Assembly: GCA_040901445.1 (NCBI GenBank)
Contig: JBBDYQ010000002.1
Span: forward strand, 1-64,000
Source: Thermoleophilaceae bacterium
Lineage (GTDB): Bacteria > Actinomycetota > Thermoleophilia > Solirubrobacterales > Thermoleophilaceae
DNA length: 64,000 bases
Direction of reading: 5' to 3'
Shown here in pieces: positions 1 to 8,811 of this stretch. The number at the start of each line of letters is the position of its first letter. Position 1 is the stretch's first letter. The notes under the pieces are model-generated. The model had not been told where the DNA came from. It ran no database searches and was given only the letters and a program-made list of their open reading frames with translations. A program made the translations under genes and the position numbers.

Positions 1-130
1 CGAACCCCAGCTGAAAAGATGGCGGAACTGTTGCGTTGACCGCCTGAAGCCGCCCAGCCCTAAGTGGGACGGCAGGGGGATTCGCCCCCCGGCGACAGCC
101 CCGTCTACGTCAGGCGAGGAGGAAAACGGC
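1..130. other. Intergenic left edge
   Basis: No gene is supported here. A short GC hairpin (five-base arms at 75-79 and 85-89, loop of five) lies beyond the stop of the minus-strand hydrolase at 131. It could act as a terminator but has no T-run. The first 60 bases may be the end of a gene outside the window, which cannot be judged. Confidence 0.3.
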
Positions 131-2275
131 CTAAGCGCCCGGCTCCCCGTCCTGGTTGAAGAACGTCAGCGAGAGCTCGACCGACGTGGCCGGCGGGCCC
201 GCCCAGTTGTGCACCTCGATGCGGTAGTGACCCGGCTCGAGGCGCCCGGACTCGAGCGTCTCGGACTCGAGCGAGCCCGACGCGCCCGACGCCAGGTCGT
301 CGCTCCACGTCCCGTCGTCCTCCTGGCGCTGGAGGTAGAGGTCGATGTCGGCGGGGGCGCCGGGCACCGCGCTCGCCACCATGCGCGCGTTGTCGAACCC
401 GTCCTCGACGTCGAACTCGAACGTCGCGCTCGTGAGCGGCTCCACCCGCACGCCGGCGCCGGGCGCGAGCGGCATGGCCGAGCCCGAGAGCGGCGCCTGC
501 GCCGGGCCCACGGGCACGCCCGCGCCCTCCTCGAGCGGAATGTCGTCCTCATACAGCGTGGGCCCGTCCACCACCGGCAGCTGGAGCGCCGTGGCGCCCG
601 GCCCCGTGAACACCGTGATGTTGGGGTCGAGCGCGAAGATCGGCACCTTGTCCGGATCGCTGGCGGTCACGCGCAGCACCAGCCGGTGTCCCGCTCGCAG
701 GTTGTGCGCCATGGCATAGCAGGACGGCGTCATGTCGTAGCGCTCGCCCGGCACGACCGGCGTGTTGGTGGCGATGCCGTTGCGCAGCTCCGGGTTGATC
801 GCGCACTGGCTGAGGCGGCGGCGGTCGCCGTCGGGCGACTCGTCGTAGACGTTGGCGATCAGGTGCACGCGCGGCGCGCTCACCGAGGCGGCCAGCTCGA
901 GCCTGGGCTGGCCCGCGAACAGCGTGTCGGCCTCCACGGGCTCCGAGACGAAGTCCACGCCGCCGGTGCCCTGCGGGTCCACCACTCCGAGCGGGTCGCC
1001 GATGAACGACGCCTCGCCCTCCTCGACCTCGCCGGGCTCGAGCGTGCCCCCGGAGGCGCTCGGGTTCAGCCCCAGCGCGCGCGGCGCGCCCGGCCAGGCG
1101 TCCGCCGTGTGAATCTGGTCGCGGTCGCCGGTGGTGGCCTCCTCGAACGTGCCGTCGGAGAGGAACATCTCCACCGGCGGTCCGGTGTCGGTGTCGCGCT
1201 GGGCCAGGTGCTTGTCGAACCAGGCGTGCATGGCGTAGGTGGCCTGGATGCCGCGCCGGGTGGGGCAGCAACCCGAGCCGTGGTCCCACTGGCCCAGCCA
1301 AAGCTTGTCGCCGGGGTGGCCGTCGCGGCGGGTGAACCACTCCATCGAGCTCACGCGCGCGGCGTTGTCGTTCACCCCGTGCCAGAGGAAGACCGGGATG
1401 TCGGCCGCCGTGGCGCCGGCGTCGTGATCGCGCTCGGCGTGCCAGCCGCCGTACTCGCCCGAGAACTGGCGCTCGCCCTCGACCAGCGACGAGTTGGGCA
1501 GGCCGCAGCCGAAGTACTCCATGCCCTTGCCGAACGAGTCGCCGGTGGGGCCCACGAGCCCGAGCGGGTCCGCGGGAGCCGGCGGCAGGTGGCGCTGGAG
1601 GGCCAGCTGCTCGTAGGCCTCCATCGGCCCGGCCCACTGCAGGAAGTAGGGCACGCCGGCCTGGAACTGGTGGTCGTACATGGAGGAGAGGCCCGCGCTG
1701 GGGAGGATGGTGACCAGGCCCGCGGGGTTCTGCGCGGCGGCCACACTCGGCGTGGAGCCCACGTACGAGTGGCCGGTCATGCCCACGCGGCCGTTGGACC
1801 AGTCCGCGGAAGCCGCCCACTCCACGATGTCCTTCAGGTCCTTGGCGTCGTTCTGCCCGAGGTGGTCGAGGCAGCCCTCGGAGCGGCCGGTGCCGCGCAG
1901 GTCGGCCATCACGACGGCGTAGCCGCGCGGGGCGAAGTAGCCGGTGAGGCCGAGCGGGACGCCGTCCTCGCCGGCGGGCTCGGGGAGGATGCGCCTGCCG
2001 TCGCGGTCGGCCAGGGTGCCGTGGTAGGGGCTGGCCTCGAGGATCACCGGGTAGTCGCCGTCCGCGGCCGGGCGCACGACCTCCACGTACATGTGCACGC
2101 CGTCGTGCATGGGCACCTCGAAGATCTCGCGCACGATCTCGTCCCCGGAGAAGACGGGTTGCGACAGGTTGGCCGTCTGCGTGTAGTCCTTCGGCGGCCC
2201 GGCAGCCACGGCCGGCGTGGCCCCGATGACGAGAACGGCAAGCGCCGCGGCGGCGGCGCGCAGGCATGAGTCCAT
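131..2275 (-). CDS. Secreted CocE/NonD family hydrolase
   Basis: This is a 714-residue serine hydrolase of the CocE/X-Pro dipeptidyl-peptidase type, acting on esters or amides outside the membrane. I chose the start MDSC because a GGGAGGGAG ribosome site precedes it and a signal peptide follows (hydrophobic core and AVAAG cleavage site, residues 1-26). The nucleophile elbow GHSYVG places Ser near residue 170. An Asp in HGVND (about 325) and a His in WDHGSG (about 357) complete the expected triad. The C-terminal third matches the jelly-roll domain of the family, followed by a beta-rich tail (about 590-714) that resembles a pre-peptidase C-terminal domain. It is the last gene of a minus-strand run after the M20 and GH15 genes. 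The substrate is unknown; cocaine-esterase annotations are by family name only. Confidence 0.9.
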   Translation of the reverse strand: MDSCLRAAAAALAVLVIGATPAVAAGPPKDYTQTANLSQPVFSGDEIVREIFEVPMHDGVHMYVEVVRPAADGDYPVILEASPYHGTLADRDGRRILPEPAGEDGVPLGLTGYFAPRGYAVVMADLRGTGRSEGCLDHLGQNDAKDLKDIVEWAASADWSNGRVGMTGHSYVGSTPSVAAAQNPAGLVTILPSAGLSSMYDHQFQAGVPYFLQWAGPMEAYEQLALQRHLPPAPADPLGLVGPTGDSFGKGMEYFGCGLPNSSLVEGERQFSGEYGGWHAERDHDAGATAADIPVFLWHGVNDNAARVSSMEWFTRRDGHPGDKLWLGQWDHGSGCCPTRRGIQATYAMHAWFDKHLAQRDTDTGPPVEMFLSDGTFEEATTGDRDQIHTADAWPGAPRALGLNPSASGGTLEPGEVEEGEASFIGDPLGVVDPQGTGGVDFVSEPVEADTLFAGQPRLELAASVSAPRVHLIANVYDESPDGDRRRLSQCAINPELRNGIATNTPVVPGERYDMTPSCYAMAHNLRAGHRLVLRVTASDPDKVPIFALDPNITVFTGPGATALQLPVVDGPTLYEDDIPLEEGAGVPVGPAQAPLSGSAMPLAPGAGVRVEPLTSATFEFDVEDGFDNARMVASAVPGAPADIDLYLQRQEDDGTWSDDLASGASGSLESETLESGRLEPGHYRIEVHNWAGPPATSVELSLTFFNQDGEPGA

Positions 2276-2306
2276 GAAAGCTCCCTCCCGTTGAGCTGAG
2301 AGGAAT

Positions 2307-4199
2307 CTACCCGTCCGGGAGCAGCGCGGAAACCTCACGCGGGTCGATCAGGTGCATGACGGCGTTGACCAGAGCCAGATGGGTGAAGGCGTGCGGGAAG
2401 TTGCCGTAGTGGCGGCCGGTGTCCGGATCGATGTGCTCGGCGAACAGCCCGAGCGGGCCGGCGAGCGCCAGCACCCTCTCGCACAGCTCCAGCGCGCGCT
2501 CGCGCTCGTCGATCTCCACGAGGGCGGACACGAGCCAGAACGAGCACACGAGGAAGGTCTCCCCCTCCACGTCGCCGTCGGTGCGGTGGCGCAGCACCAG
2601 CCCGCCCTCGATCAGCTCGCCGGCGATCGCGTTCACCGTGGCGCGCACGCGCTCGTCCTCGGGCGGGAGGAAGCGCACGAGCGGGATGAGCAGCACCGAG
2701 GCGTCGAGCTCGTCGGTGTCGTAGTGCTGGGTGAAGACGCCGCGCTCGTCGAGCCCGTTGGCCAGCACGTCGGCGTGGATCTCGTCCGCCTCGGCGCGCC
2801 AGCGGGCCGCCAGCTCGTCGTCGTCGCGCATCTCCGCCAGCCGCGCGCCGCGGTCCGCGGCCACCCAGCACAGCACCTTGGACGAGGTGAAGTGCCGCGG
2901 CTCGCCGCGCAGCGCCCAGATGCCGCGGTCGGGCTCGCGCCACTGCTCCACCGCCGCCTTCACCTGGCGCTCCACGCACGGCCACACGCGCTCGGGCAGG
3001 GCCCCGCGCGAGCGCGCGTAGAGATAGGCAGCGTCGAGCATGGCCCCCCACACGTCGTGCTGCTCGTAATCGTAGGCGGCGTTGCCCACGCGCACCGGCT
3101 TGGCGCCGTCGTAGCCCTCGAGGTGATCCAGCTCGGTCTCGTCGAGCGACCCGCGGCCGTCGATCGCGTACATGTTGCGGATCGGGGTGAGCTCCTCGGC
3201 CACGTCGGCGAGGAAGTAGAAGAAGTCGTCGGCCTCCCAGTCGAAGCCGAGCCCGTAGAGGCCCCAGAGGCTGAAGGCCGCGTCGCGGATGAAGCTGTAG
3301 CGGTAGTCGTAGTTGCGCGTGCCGCCGGCCACGCGCGGCAGCGAGGTCGTGGCCGCCGAGGCGATGGCGCCCGTGGGCGCATACGACAGGCCCTTGAGCG
3401 TCAGGGCGCTGCGCTCGAGGTGCACCTGCCACGGGTGGTCGGGGAACTCCCCGCTGGCCAGCCAGTGGCGCCAGTAGGTGGAGGTGCGCGCCATCCGCTC
3501 GTACGCCTGGTCGAAGGTGCCCGGTCCGCCGTGCTCGGACCAGGACAGGGCCACGAAGGCGGTGTCGCCCTCGCGCAGGGTGGTGCGGGCGTTGGCGCGC
3601 GGCCCCTCGAAGCCCATGCGCAGGTCGGTGTCCAGGCGCACCGCGGCCTCGCAGCCTTCGGCCGTGGCCTCCGCCTCGCTGTAGCCCTCGCCGGTGTAGC
3701 CCCAGCTCGCGCGGGCGCGGCCGTAGTCGAACACCGGCTCGCACTCCATGTTGAGCTCCACCTGCCCCTGCACGCACTTCACCGTGCGCACCAGCACGTG
3801 CTCGGCCTCCCAGTCGGTGGGCGATCGGCGGTGGCGGAAGGCGCGCTCGGACTCGTGGTGCCAGGGGCCGATGGTGAGCGCGTCGCGCACGATCAGCCAG
3901 CCCGTCTTCGTCATCCACGTGGTCTCGAGCATCATGGTGCCCGGCAGATAGCGGCGGCCGGCGGGCACGATCATGTCGGCGGGGCCCACGCGGAAGCGGC
4001 CGGCGTCGCGGTCGAGGATCGATCCGAACACGCTTGGCGAGTCGAACTGCGGCAGGCACAGCCACTCGACGTTGCCGCTCGGAGCCACCAGTGCGGTGAC
4101 CTCGCAGTCGGAGAGGAAGCCGTAGTCGCCGATCGGCGGGAAGGGGCTGCGCGTAGAGTCGCCCGCGGGGATGAGGCTGTCGAGAGGGCCGCCGGTCAT
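2307..4199 (-). CDS. Glycoside hydrolase family 15-like protein
   Basis: This 630-residue cytosolic protein has GH15 (glucoamylase/trehalase-like) architecture: an N-terminal beta domain starting at IGDYGFLSDCEVTALV and an (alpha/alpha)6 barrel containing NYDYRYSFIRDA (about residue 294). The start ATG overlaps the upstream M20 stop as ATGA, so translation is probably coupled. The C-terminal GLFAEHIDP Glu (about 582), the expected general base, is present. The segment that normally reads GIWE-x-RG reads GIWALRGEPRHF here (about 425), so the usual general-acid Glu appears to be Ala. Catalysis may therefore be altered or lost, unless the neighbouring Glu serves. Family assignment is firm and activity is uncertain. 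Confidence 0.88.
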   Translation of the reverse strand: MTGGPLDSLIPAGDSTRSPFPPIGDYGFLSDCEVTALVAPSGNVEWLCLPQFDSPSVFGSILDRDAGRFRVGPADMIVPAGRRYLPGTMMLETTWMTKTGWLIVRDALTIGPWHHESERAFRHRRSPTDWEAEHVLVRTVKCVQGQVELNMECEPVFDYGRARASWGYTGEGYSEAEATAEGCEAAVRLDTDLRMGFEGPRANARTTLREGDTAFVALSWSEHGGPGTFDQAYERMARTSTYWRHWLASGEFPDHPWQVHLERSALTLKGLSYAPTGAIASAATTSLPRVAGGTRNYDYRYSFIRDAAFSLWGLYGLGFDWEADDFFYFLADVAEELTPIRNMYAIDGRGSLDETELDHLEGYDGAKPVRVGNAAYDYEQHDVWGAMLDAAYLYARSRGALPERVWPCVERQVKAAVEQWREPDRGIWALRGEPRHFTSSKVLCWVAADRGARLAEMRDDDELAARWRAEADEIHADVLANGLDERGVFTQHYDTDELDASVLLIPLVRFLPPEDERVRATVNAIAGELIEGGLVLRHRTDGDVEGETFLVCSFWLVSALVEIDERERALELCERVLALAGPLGLFAEHIDPDTGRHYGNFPHAFTHLALVNAVMHLIDPREVSALLPDG

Positions 4200-5335
4200 C
4201 GGGGCGAATGTAGTGCCTCGGCGGCCACCGCGAGGGCCACCTGGGCGCGTTCGTGCAGGCTGGCGGCGAGCACGTACTCGTCCGGGTGGTGGGCGCTGCC
4301 GCCGCGCGGGCCGAGGCCGTCGACGGTCAGCGGCAGCCGGGTGGCGAAGTGGCTGGCGTCGCTCGCGCCGCCGCGCTCGGTGCCCACGACCTTGCGCCCC
4401 AGCCGCTCCGTGGCGCCTTCGAGCAGTCCTCCGGTGGCCTCGCGGGAGTCCATGCCGGGCCAGGAGCGCACGAGCGCCTTGTCGAGCGTCACGCCCTCGT
4501 GCTCCGCGGGGACGGCCTCCATCACGGGCGCGAACGCCTCGAGCCGGTCGGCGCGCAGGTCGCACAGCAGCTCGCCCGCCGGCGGGACCACGTTGAAGGC
4601 CTCGCCCGCGCGCATGATCGTGGGCACGGCGCTCAGGCGCTCGGGGCCCTTCGGATCGTGGCATCGCGCCACCGCCTGGGCCGCGTGCGCGAGCGCCAGC
4701 AGCGCGTTGCGTCCCTTGTGGGGGGCGGAGCCGGAGTGCGCGGCGCGGCCGGTGGCCTCTACGCGCAGGGTGCCCGCCGCCTTGCGCCGCACGATCACGC
4801 CCTCCTGCCCGCCGGGACCCTTCTCACCGGCCTCGAAGCAGAGGCAGGCGTCATGGCCGGCGAAGTGGGCGGCGTGGGCGAACGGGGACACGCGCCATTC
4901 CTCGTCCACCACGAGGAGGAGCGCGACTTCCGTGAAGGTCTCGCGTTTCGTCGTCGCCAGCGCCTTCAACACCCCCAGCGCCAGCACGACGCCGCCCTTC
5001 ATGTCCACCGCGCCCGAGCCGCTGAGCCGCTCCTCACCGCGCTCCAGGTTGCGGTGCGCGCCGTGGGCCACCACGGTGTCGAGATGGCCGAGCAGCACGA
5101 TCCGCCCCGTGCCGGTTCCCTTCACGCGCGCGAGGAGGTCCGGGGCGTGGTCGGGGCTGGAGCAGGGAGGTCGCTCGACCTCGGCCTCGTCGGGCAGCAG
5201 CACCGAGGCGACGGCGATGGCCTCCTCGGCGCCGGCGGCATCCCCGGACGGGCTTGACACCGCCACCAGCGCCTCGAGCTCGCGCTCGGCATGGCGGGCG
5301 ATGCGCGCCGCCTCGGCCTCGATCCACGGATCCAT
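4196..5335 (-). CDS. M20 family zinc metallopeptidase
   Basis: This 379-residue cytosolic protein resembles glutamate carboxypeptidase, ArgE and DapE. The M20 motifs are in order: GHLDTV (metal His and catalytic Asp, about 80-85), GAVDMKGG (bridging Asp), DEEW (general-base Glu pair, about 145), CFEAGE (metal acid) and HHPDEY near the C-terminus (metal His). The dimerisation lid lies in the middle (AAHSGSAPHKGRNAL). The start at MDPW follows the beginning of clear homology; upstream in-frame sequence is low-complexity shadow. It heads the minus-strand operon with the GH15 and CocE genes, and is divergent from the membrane-protein gene at 5375. The substrate is probably an N-acylated or peptidyl amino acid and cannot be fixed from sequence. 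Confidence 0.92.
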   Translation of the reverse strand: MDPWIEAEAARIARHAERELEALVAVSSPSGDAAGAEEAIAVASVLLPDEAEVERPPCSSPDHAPDLLARVKGTGTGRIVLLGHLDTVVAHGAHRNLERGEERLSGSGAVDMKGGVVLALGVLKALATTKRETFTEVALLLVVDEEWRVSPFAHAAHFAGHDACLCFEAGEKGPGGQEGVIVRRKAAGTLRVEATGRAAHSGSAPHKGRNALLALAHAAQAVARCHDPKGPERLSAVPTIMRAGEAFNVVPPAGELLCDLRADRLEAFAPVMEAVPAEHEGVTLDKALVRSWPGMDSREATGGLLEGATERLGRKVVGTERGGASDASHFATRLPLTVDGLGPRGGSAHHPDEYVLAASLHERAQVALAVAAEALHSPR

Positions 5336-5374
5336 CGCGCGCGAACGTATCGCGCCTATCCTCGGAGGCGGCCC

Positions 5375-5917
5375 GTGACGTTCCCCCCAGGACTCGCCCG
5401 CACGCTCCCGATCGCCGCCCTTGCCCTGTTCGGCGGCGGCGCCGGCGGCCTGCTGCCGTGGTGGGCGGGCATCGGCGGCGGGGTGCTCGCCGTCGCGGCG
5501 TTCGGGGCTGCGCACGTGGCGCGCAGGCGCGGTGGGCGCAGGCTGCTGATCTCGCTGGCTGCACCGGCGGTGCGCCGGGGGGAGCGGGTGAGCGTGCGGC
5601 TGGACCTCGCCCGGGGCGCAGGCGAGACCGAGGCGCTCGAGGTCGGGCTCGTGTGCGGCGTGCGCTACGCGGTGCGCGAGTACCGGCGCCGCGCCGGCGG
5701 CGACCGCGACTTGCGGCGGACGATCAAGCGCGACACCGCCTACGAGGCGTTCAAGCCCGCCACGCCGGGGCAGCCCGTCGAGCTGGTCGTGCCGCGCGAG
5801 ATGCCGTACTCCCATGAGGGGCAGGAGCTCGGATTCACCTGGCGCGTGGTGGCACGCGACGCCCGCGCGCTGCGCCCCGACCCCAGCGCCGACGTGGCCC
5901 TGCAGGTGCTGCCGTGA
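5375..5917 (+). CDS. Hypothetical protein with N-terminal membrane segments
   Basis: This is a 180-residue protein that starts at GTG, with GGAGG seven bases upstream. Residues 5-45 form two hydrophobic segments separated by a short turn. The rest (about 50-180) is soluble and beta-rich, with VSVRLDL, EALEVGLVCGV and ELVVPREMP-type strands. The pattern recalls the arrestin-like beta-sandwich of Spo0M/Vps26-type proteins, but this is an impression from strand spacing only. Its stop overlaps the next start (GTGA), so the two genes probably work together. I do not recognise a named family. Confidence 0.75.
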   Translation: MTFPPGLARTLPIAALALFGGGAGGLLPWWAGIGGGVLAVAAFGAAHVARRRGGRRLLISLAAPAVRRGERVSVRLDLARGAGETEALEVGLVCGVRYAVREYRRRAGGDRDLRRTIKRDTAYEAFKPATPGQPVELVVPREMPYSHEGQELGFTWRVVARDARALRPDPSADVALQVLP

Positions 5918-6426
5918 TCGCGCTCTCGCTGGAGAGCGAGCGCTTCGGCCCCGCTGACTGGGTCGGCGGCAGCGTGCTCGTGCAGGCAGCGGTGCCCTCT
6001 TGCCGCGCGCTCACGGTGACGATCGCCTTCCTCGAGGCCACCGAGGACTACCGCACGCCGGTGCTGTCGGCCTCCACCCCGCCGCTCGCCGCGCCGGGGC
6101 CGCTCGCAGCGGGAGCGTCGTATCCCTTCTCCCTCCAGCTCCCCCCACAGGTGCAGCCGCCCTACCGCTCCCGCTGGGGCGAGCTGTTCTGGGAGGTGGA
6201 CGCCAAGGTGGACATCGCGAGCGGGCGGGACCACCACGCGCAGCGCCGGATCCTCGTGCTGCCGCCCGGGGTCGACGACGACATGCTCGGCGAGGCCGCC
6301 TCGGAGCCCGGACCGCCCCCGCCGGACGCGATCGCGAACCCCGCCGGCTGGTATCCCGACCCGTGGCTGCACAAGCGGCTGCGCTGGTGGGACGGCGCGG
6401 CCTGGACGGGGCACCTGGCGGACTGA
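5914..6426 (+). CDS. DUF2510-containing beta-rich protein
   Basis: This 170-residue protein is translated from a GTG overlapping the previous stop. Residues 1-125 are predicted beta-rich (IALSLES, LTVTIAFLE, FWEVDAKVDI) and look related to the soluble part of the preceding gene, suggesting the pair forms a shared scaffold. The C-terminal 25 residues (GWYPDPWLHKRLRWWDGAAW) are a DUF2510 module, a short Trp-rich motif almost confined to actinobacteria and often attached to membrane or secreted proteins. No membrane segment or signal peptide is seen. The role is unknown. Confidence 0.8.
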   Translation: MIALSLESERFGPADWVGGSVLVQAAVPSCRALTVTIAFLEATEDYRTPVLSASTPPLAAPGPLAAGASYPFSLQLPPQVQPPYRSRWGELFWEVDAKVDIASGRDHHAQRRILVLPPGVDDDMLGEAASEPGPPPPDAIANPAGWYPDPWLHKRLRWWDGAAWTGHLAD

Positions 6427-6452
6427 CCATGCGCGACGGGCATACTGGACGT

Positions 6453-7187
6453 GTGACCCGCCGGAGGATCCGCGCGCTCGTGACCGGCGCCGCCGCCGCG
6501 GCAGTGCTCGGCGGTGGCGCGTTCGCGCTCGCGGGCGGGGACGGCTCCGCGCCGGCGCCCTCATCCGCCACGGCCGCCTCCGAGGACCCGGACCGGCCGC
6601 GCCCCCAGGTCGTGGACGTCATCGGCCCCGGCGACAACGCCGAGGACGCCGCCCAGCCCGCCGGCCCGGCGGGTGTGGAGGGCGACATCTCGGACCCCGG
6701 CCGGCCGTCGCCCGGCGCACCCTCCGACGCCGACGTCACCGACGAGCTCGCGCGCCTCAAGAAGGTCGCGGGCGGCAGGGCGCGCATCACCGGCGACGGC
6801 CAGGCGGTGGCCCCGTTCGACGCTCCCGAGGCCGTCCAGCGCATCATCGCCGCGGGCAACATCATCTCCCGCTCCCCCTACAAGTGGGGCGGCGGTCACG
6901 GCCGCTGGCTGGACGACGGCTACGACTGCTCGGGCTCGGTGAGCTTCGCGCTGGCGGCGGCCGGCCTGCTCGAGTCGCCGCTGGTGTCCGGCGCGCTCGC
7001 GCGCTGGGGCGAGGATGGCGAAGGCCGCTGGGTCACGATCTACGCCAACGACGGCCACGTCTACATGAACGTGGCCGGCCTGCGCTTCGACACCAGCGGC
7101 CGCGACAGCCGCAACGGCGGCTCGCGCTGGCAGCCGGAGCTGCGCTCGGGCGGCGGCTTCGCCGTGCGCCATCCGCGCGGCCTCTGA
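6453..7187 (+). CDS. NlpC/P60 family cell-wall peptidase, membrane anchored
   Basis: This 244-residue protein has an N-terminal anchor or signal (RIRALVTGAAAAAVLGGGAF), an acidic, Pro/Ala-rich linker to about residue 90, and a C-terminal NlpC/P60 domain. The catalytic Cys is in YDCSGSV and the His in NDGHVYM. Members cleave peptide stems of peptidoglycan or act as NlpC-fold transferases. I prefer the GTG at 6453 because a CATACT -10-like box lies six bases upstream and the Arg-rich signal start follows directly. An ATG at 6429 is the alternative. It is close downstream of the DUF2510 gene but may have its own promoter. Confidence 0.88.
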   Translation: MTRRRIRALVTGAAAAAVLGGGAFALAGGDGSAPAPSSATAASEDPDRPRPQVVDVIGPGDNAEDAAQPAGPAGVEGDISDPGRPSPGAPSDADVTDELARLKKVAGGRARITGDGQAVAPFDAPEAVQRIIAAGNIISRSPYKWGGGHGRWLDDGYDCSGSVSFALAAAGLLESPLVSGALARWGEDGEGRWVTIYANDGHVYMNVAGLRFDTSGRDSRNGGSRWQPELRSGGGFAVRHPRGL

Positions 7188-7226
7188 CGAATCCCCTCGC
7201 CCAGCGGCTCCGCTAGGTTCGGGCGC

Positions 7227-8213
7227 ATGCGCGTCGTCGTCCTCGGAGGCACCCGCTTCATCGGCAGGGCCGTGGTGGAGGAGCTCGTGGCGCACGGGCA
7301 CGAGCCGCTCGTGGTGCACCGCGGCGAGCACGAGCCGCCCGACCTGCCCGAGGTCGAGCACCTCCACAGCGACCGCCCCGGGCTGCCCGGGCAAGCGCAG
7401 GGCATCGGCAAGTTCAAGCCGGACGCCGCCATCGACTGCTTCGCCATGACGCGCGACGACGCCGACCGCGCGCTCGCCGCCCTGCCGCCCGGCATCCGCC
7501 TGTGCGTGCTCTCCAGCTGCGACGTGTACCGCGCCTACTCCAGCCTGCACAACGGCCTCATCGCCGACGCCGTGCCGCTGCGCGAGCGCTCGCCCGTGCG
7601 CGAGGAGCACTTCCCCTACCGCGGCCAGGACGTGCCGCTGCGGGCCGAGGTGGATCTCGACAACTACGAGAAGCTGCACGTGGAGGACGCCTACCTCGCC
7701 TACGGCGGCACGGTGCTGCGGCTGCCGTTCGTGTACGGCGAGCACGACTGGCAGCGGCGTGAGGAGTTCGTGCTCCGCCGCGTGCGCGCGGGGCGCGAGG
7801 CCATCCCCACCGGGGCCGGCACCTGGCTCGCGTCGCGCGGGTACGTGCGCGACGTCGCGGGGGCGGCACGGCTGGCCATCGAGCTCGCCGACGCGGCCGG
7901 CGAGATCTTCAACATCGCCGAGCGGGCCACCTGGCCGGTGCGTGCGTGGGCGGAGCACATCGTGGCGGCGGCCGGATCGCAGGCGCGGCTGGTCACCGTG
8001 CGCGAGGACGTCCTCCCCCCGGACCTCGACTGGACGAGCGGCGCCTGGCAGCACCTGCTGATCGACGCCGCCAAGGCGCGCGACCTGCTCGGCTGGACCG
8101 AGACCGACCCCGAGGTGGCCCTGCGCCGGTCGGTGCGGTGGCATCTCGACAACCCGCCCGCCGGCGCCGACCCCGACTTCGCGGCCGACGACGCCGCGCT
8201 GGGCCCGCTGTGA
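7227..8213 (+). CDS. NAD-dependent epimerase/dehydratase (extended SDR)
   Basis: The 328-residue protein begins MRVVVLGGTRFIGR, the GxxGxxG nucleotide-binding motif of atypical extended SDRs. The LSSCDVYRAY segment supplies the Ser and Tyr region, with Lys in NYEKLHVED, an arrangement resembling CSP41-like and sugar-nucleotide epimerase relatives. The C-terminal half has the usual substrate domain (TYVRDVA, FNIAERATWPV). A TAGGTT box seven bases before the ATG suggests a leaderless transcript. The stop overlaps the CoA-binding gene (GTGA). The substrate is unknown, probably a nucleotide-linked sugar. Confidence 0.88.
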   Translation: MRVVVLGGTRFIGRAVVEELVAHGHEPLVVHRGEHEPPDLPEVEHLHSDRPGLPGQAQGIGKFKPDAAIDCFAMTRDDADRALAALPPGIRLCVLSSCDVYRAYSSLHNGLIADAVPLRERSPVREEHFPYRGQDVPLRAEVDLDNYEKLHVEDAYLAYGGTVLRLPFVYGEHDWQRREEFVLRRVRAGREAIPTGAGTWLASRGYVRDVAGAARLAIELADAAGEIFNIAERATWPVRAWAEHIVAAAGSQARLVTVREDVLPPDLDWTSGAWQHLLIDAAKARDLLGWTETDPEVALRRSVRWHLDNPPAGADPDFAADDAALGPL

Positions 8214-8617
8214 ACGAGCCCGAGGTCATCCGGCGGCTGCTCCAGGACACCCACGTCTGGGCGGTCGTGGGCTGCTCGCCGGACCCGTCGCGGGATTCGA
8301 ACCAGGTGGCGGGGATGCTCCAGTCGCGCGGGTACCGGATCATCCCGGTGAACCCGGCCTGCGACGAGGTGCTGGGCGAGAAGGCCTACCCGTCGCTGGC
8401 CGACATCGCCGAGCCGGTGGAGGTGGTGGACGTCTTCCGCCGCTCCGAGGCCGCGGGCGCCCACGTGGACGAGGCCGTCGCCATCGGCGCGTCCGCCGTG
8501 TGGATGCAGCTCGGCGTGATCGACGAGGCGGCCGCCCGGCGCGCTGCCGAAGCCGGGCTCGACGTGGTCATGGACCGCTGCCCGGCCATCGAGCTGCCGC
8601 GCCTGGCTCGCTCCTGA
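8210..8617 (+). CDS. CoA-binding protein (YccU-like)
   Basis: This 135-residue single-domain Rossmann protein belongs to the CoA-binding family related to the N-terminal part of succinyl-CoA ligase alpha subunits. Landmarks are AVVGCSPDPSRDSNQVAG (loop binding the nucleotide), GYRIIPVNP, VDVFRRSE, AVWMQLGV and VMDRCPAIE. The length is normal for the family. The GTG start overlaps the epimerase stop. Proteins of this type are widespread and poorly characterised; binding of CoA or acyl-CoA is the family prediction. Confidence 0.9.
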   Translation: MNEPEVIRRLLQDTHVWAVVGCSPDPSRDSNQVAGMLQSRGYRIIPVNPACDEVLGEKAYPSLADIAEPVEVVDVFRRSEAAGAHVDEAVAIGASAVWMQLGVIDEAAARRAAEAGLDVVMDRCPAIELPRLARS

Positions 8618-8776
8618 TCAGCCGGCGAGCAGGATGACGACCAGCGCCACGATCACGATGAGCGCTCCGCCGATGGAGATGGGCACGTGCCGGCGCCAGA
8701 ACGCCGGGTCCGCCCGCTCGCGCGAGTGCCGGCCCTCGGGCGGTGTGCCAACCCAGTCGTCGTCGTCCCATGCCAT
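8618..8776 (-). CDS. Small single-span membrane protein
   Basis: This 52-residue reading frame starts MAWDDDDWVGTPPEGR and ends in one clean hydrophobic span (ISIGGALIVIVALVVILLAG). The N-terminal half is strongly acidic, then carries an RRH positive patch just before the span. It is tail-to-tail with the CoA-binding gene, with directly abutting stops. The layout (acidic cytosolic tail, WRRH, span) is what small actinobacterial membrane proteins usually show. The function is unknown. Confidence 0.6.
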   Translation of the reverse strand: MAWDDDDWVGTPPEGRHSRERADPAFWRRHVPISIGGALIVIVALVVILLAG

Positions 8777-8811
8777 GGCGGCCAAGGCTAGTACGCCGTC
8801 GTTGCGCTGGA

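Noticed and set aside
75-89. GC hairpins as definite terminators
   Set aside because: Short GC-rich hairpins are frequent by chance in this composition, and none seen has a T-run, so only a few are listed, with low confidence.
209-2269. Open frame of 686 codons on the plus strand
   Set aside because: It lies opposite the CocE gene and has the Arg/His/Ala-rich content of an antisense shadow; the minus-strand frame has a signal peptide and catalytic motifs.
2352-5378. Open frame of 1008 codons on the plus strand
   Set aside because: It is antisense to the GH15 and M20 genes, which carry clear motifs; composition is low-complexity.
6561-8144. Open frame of 527 codons on the minus strand
   Set aside because: It runs against the NlpC/P60 and epimerase genes and contains no recognisable domain.
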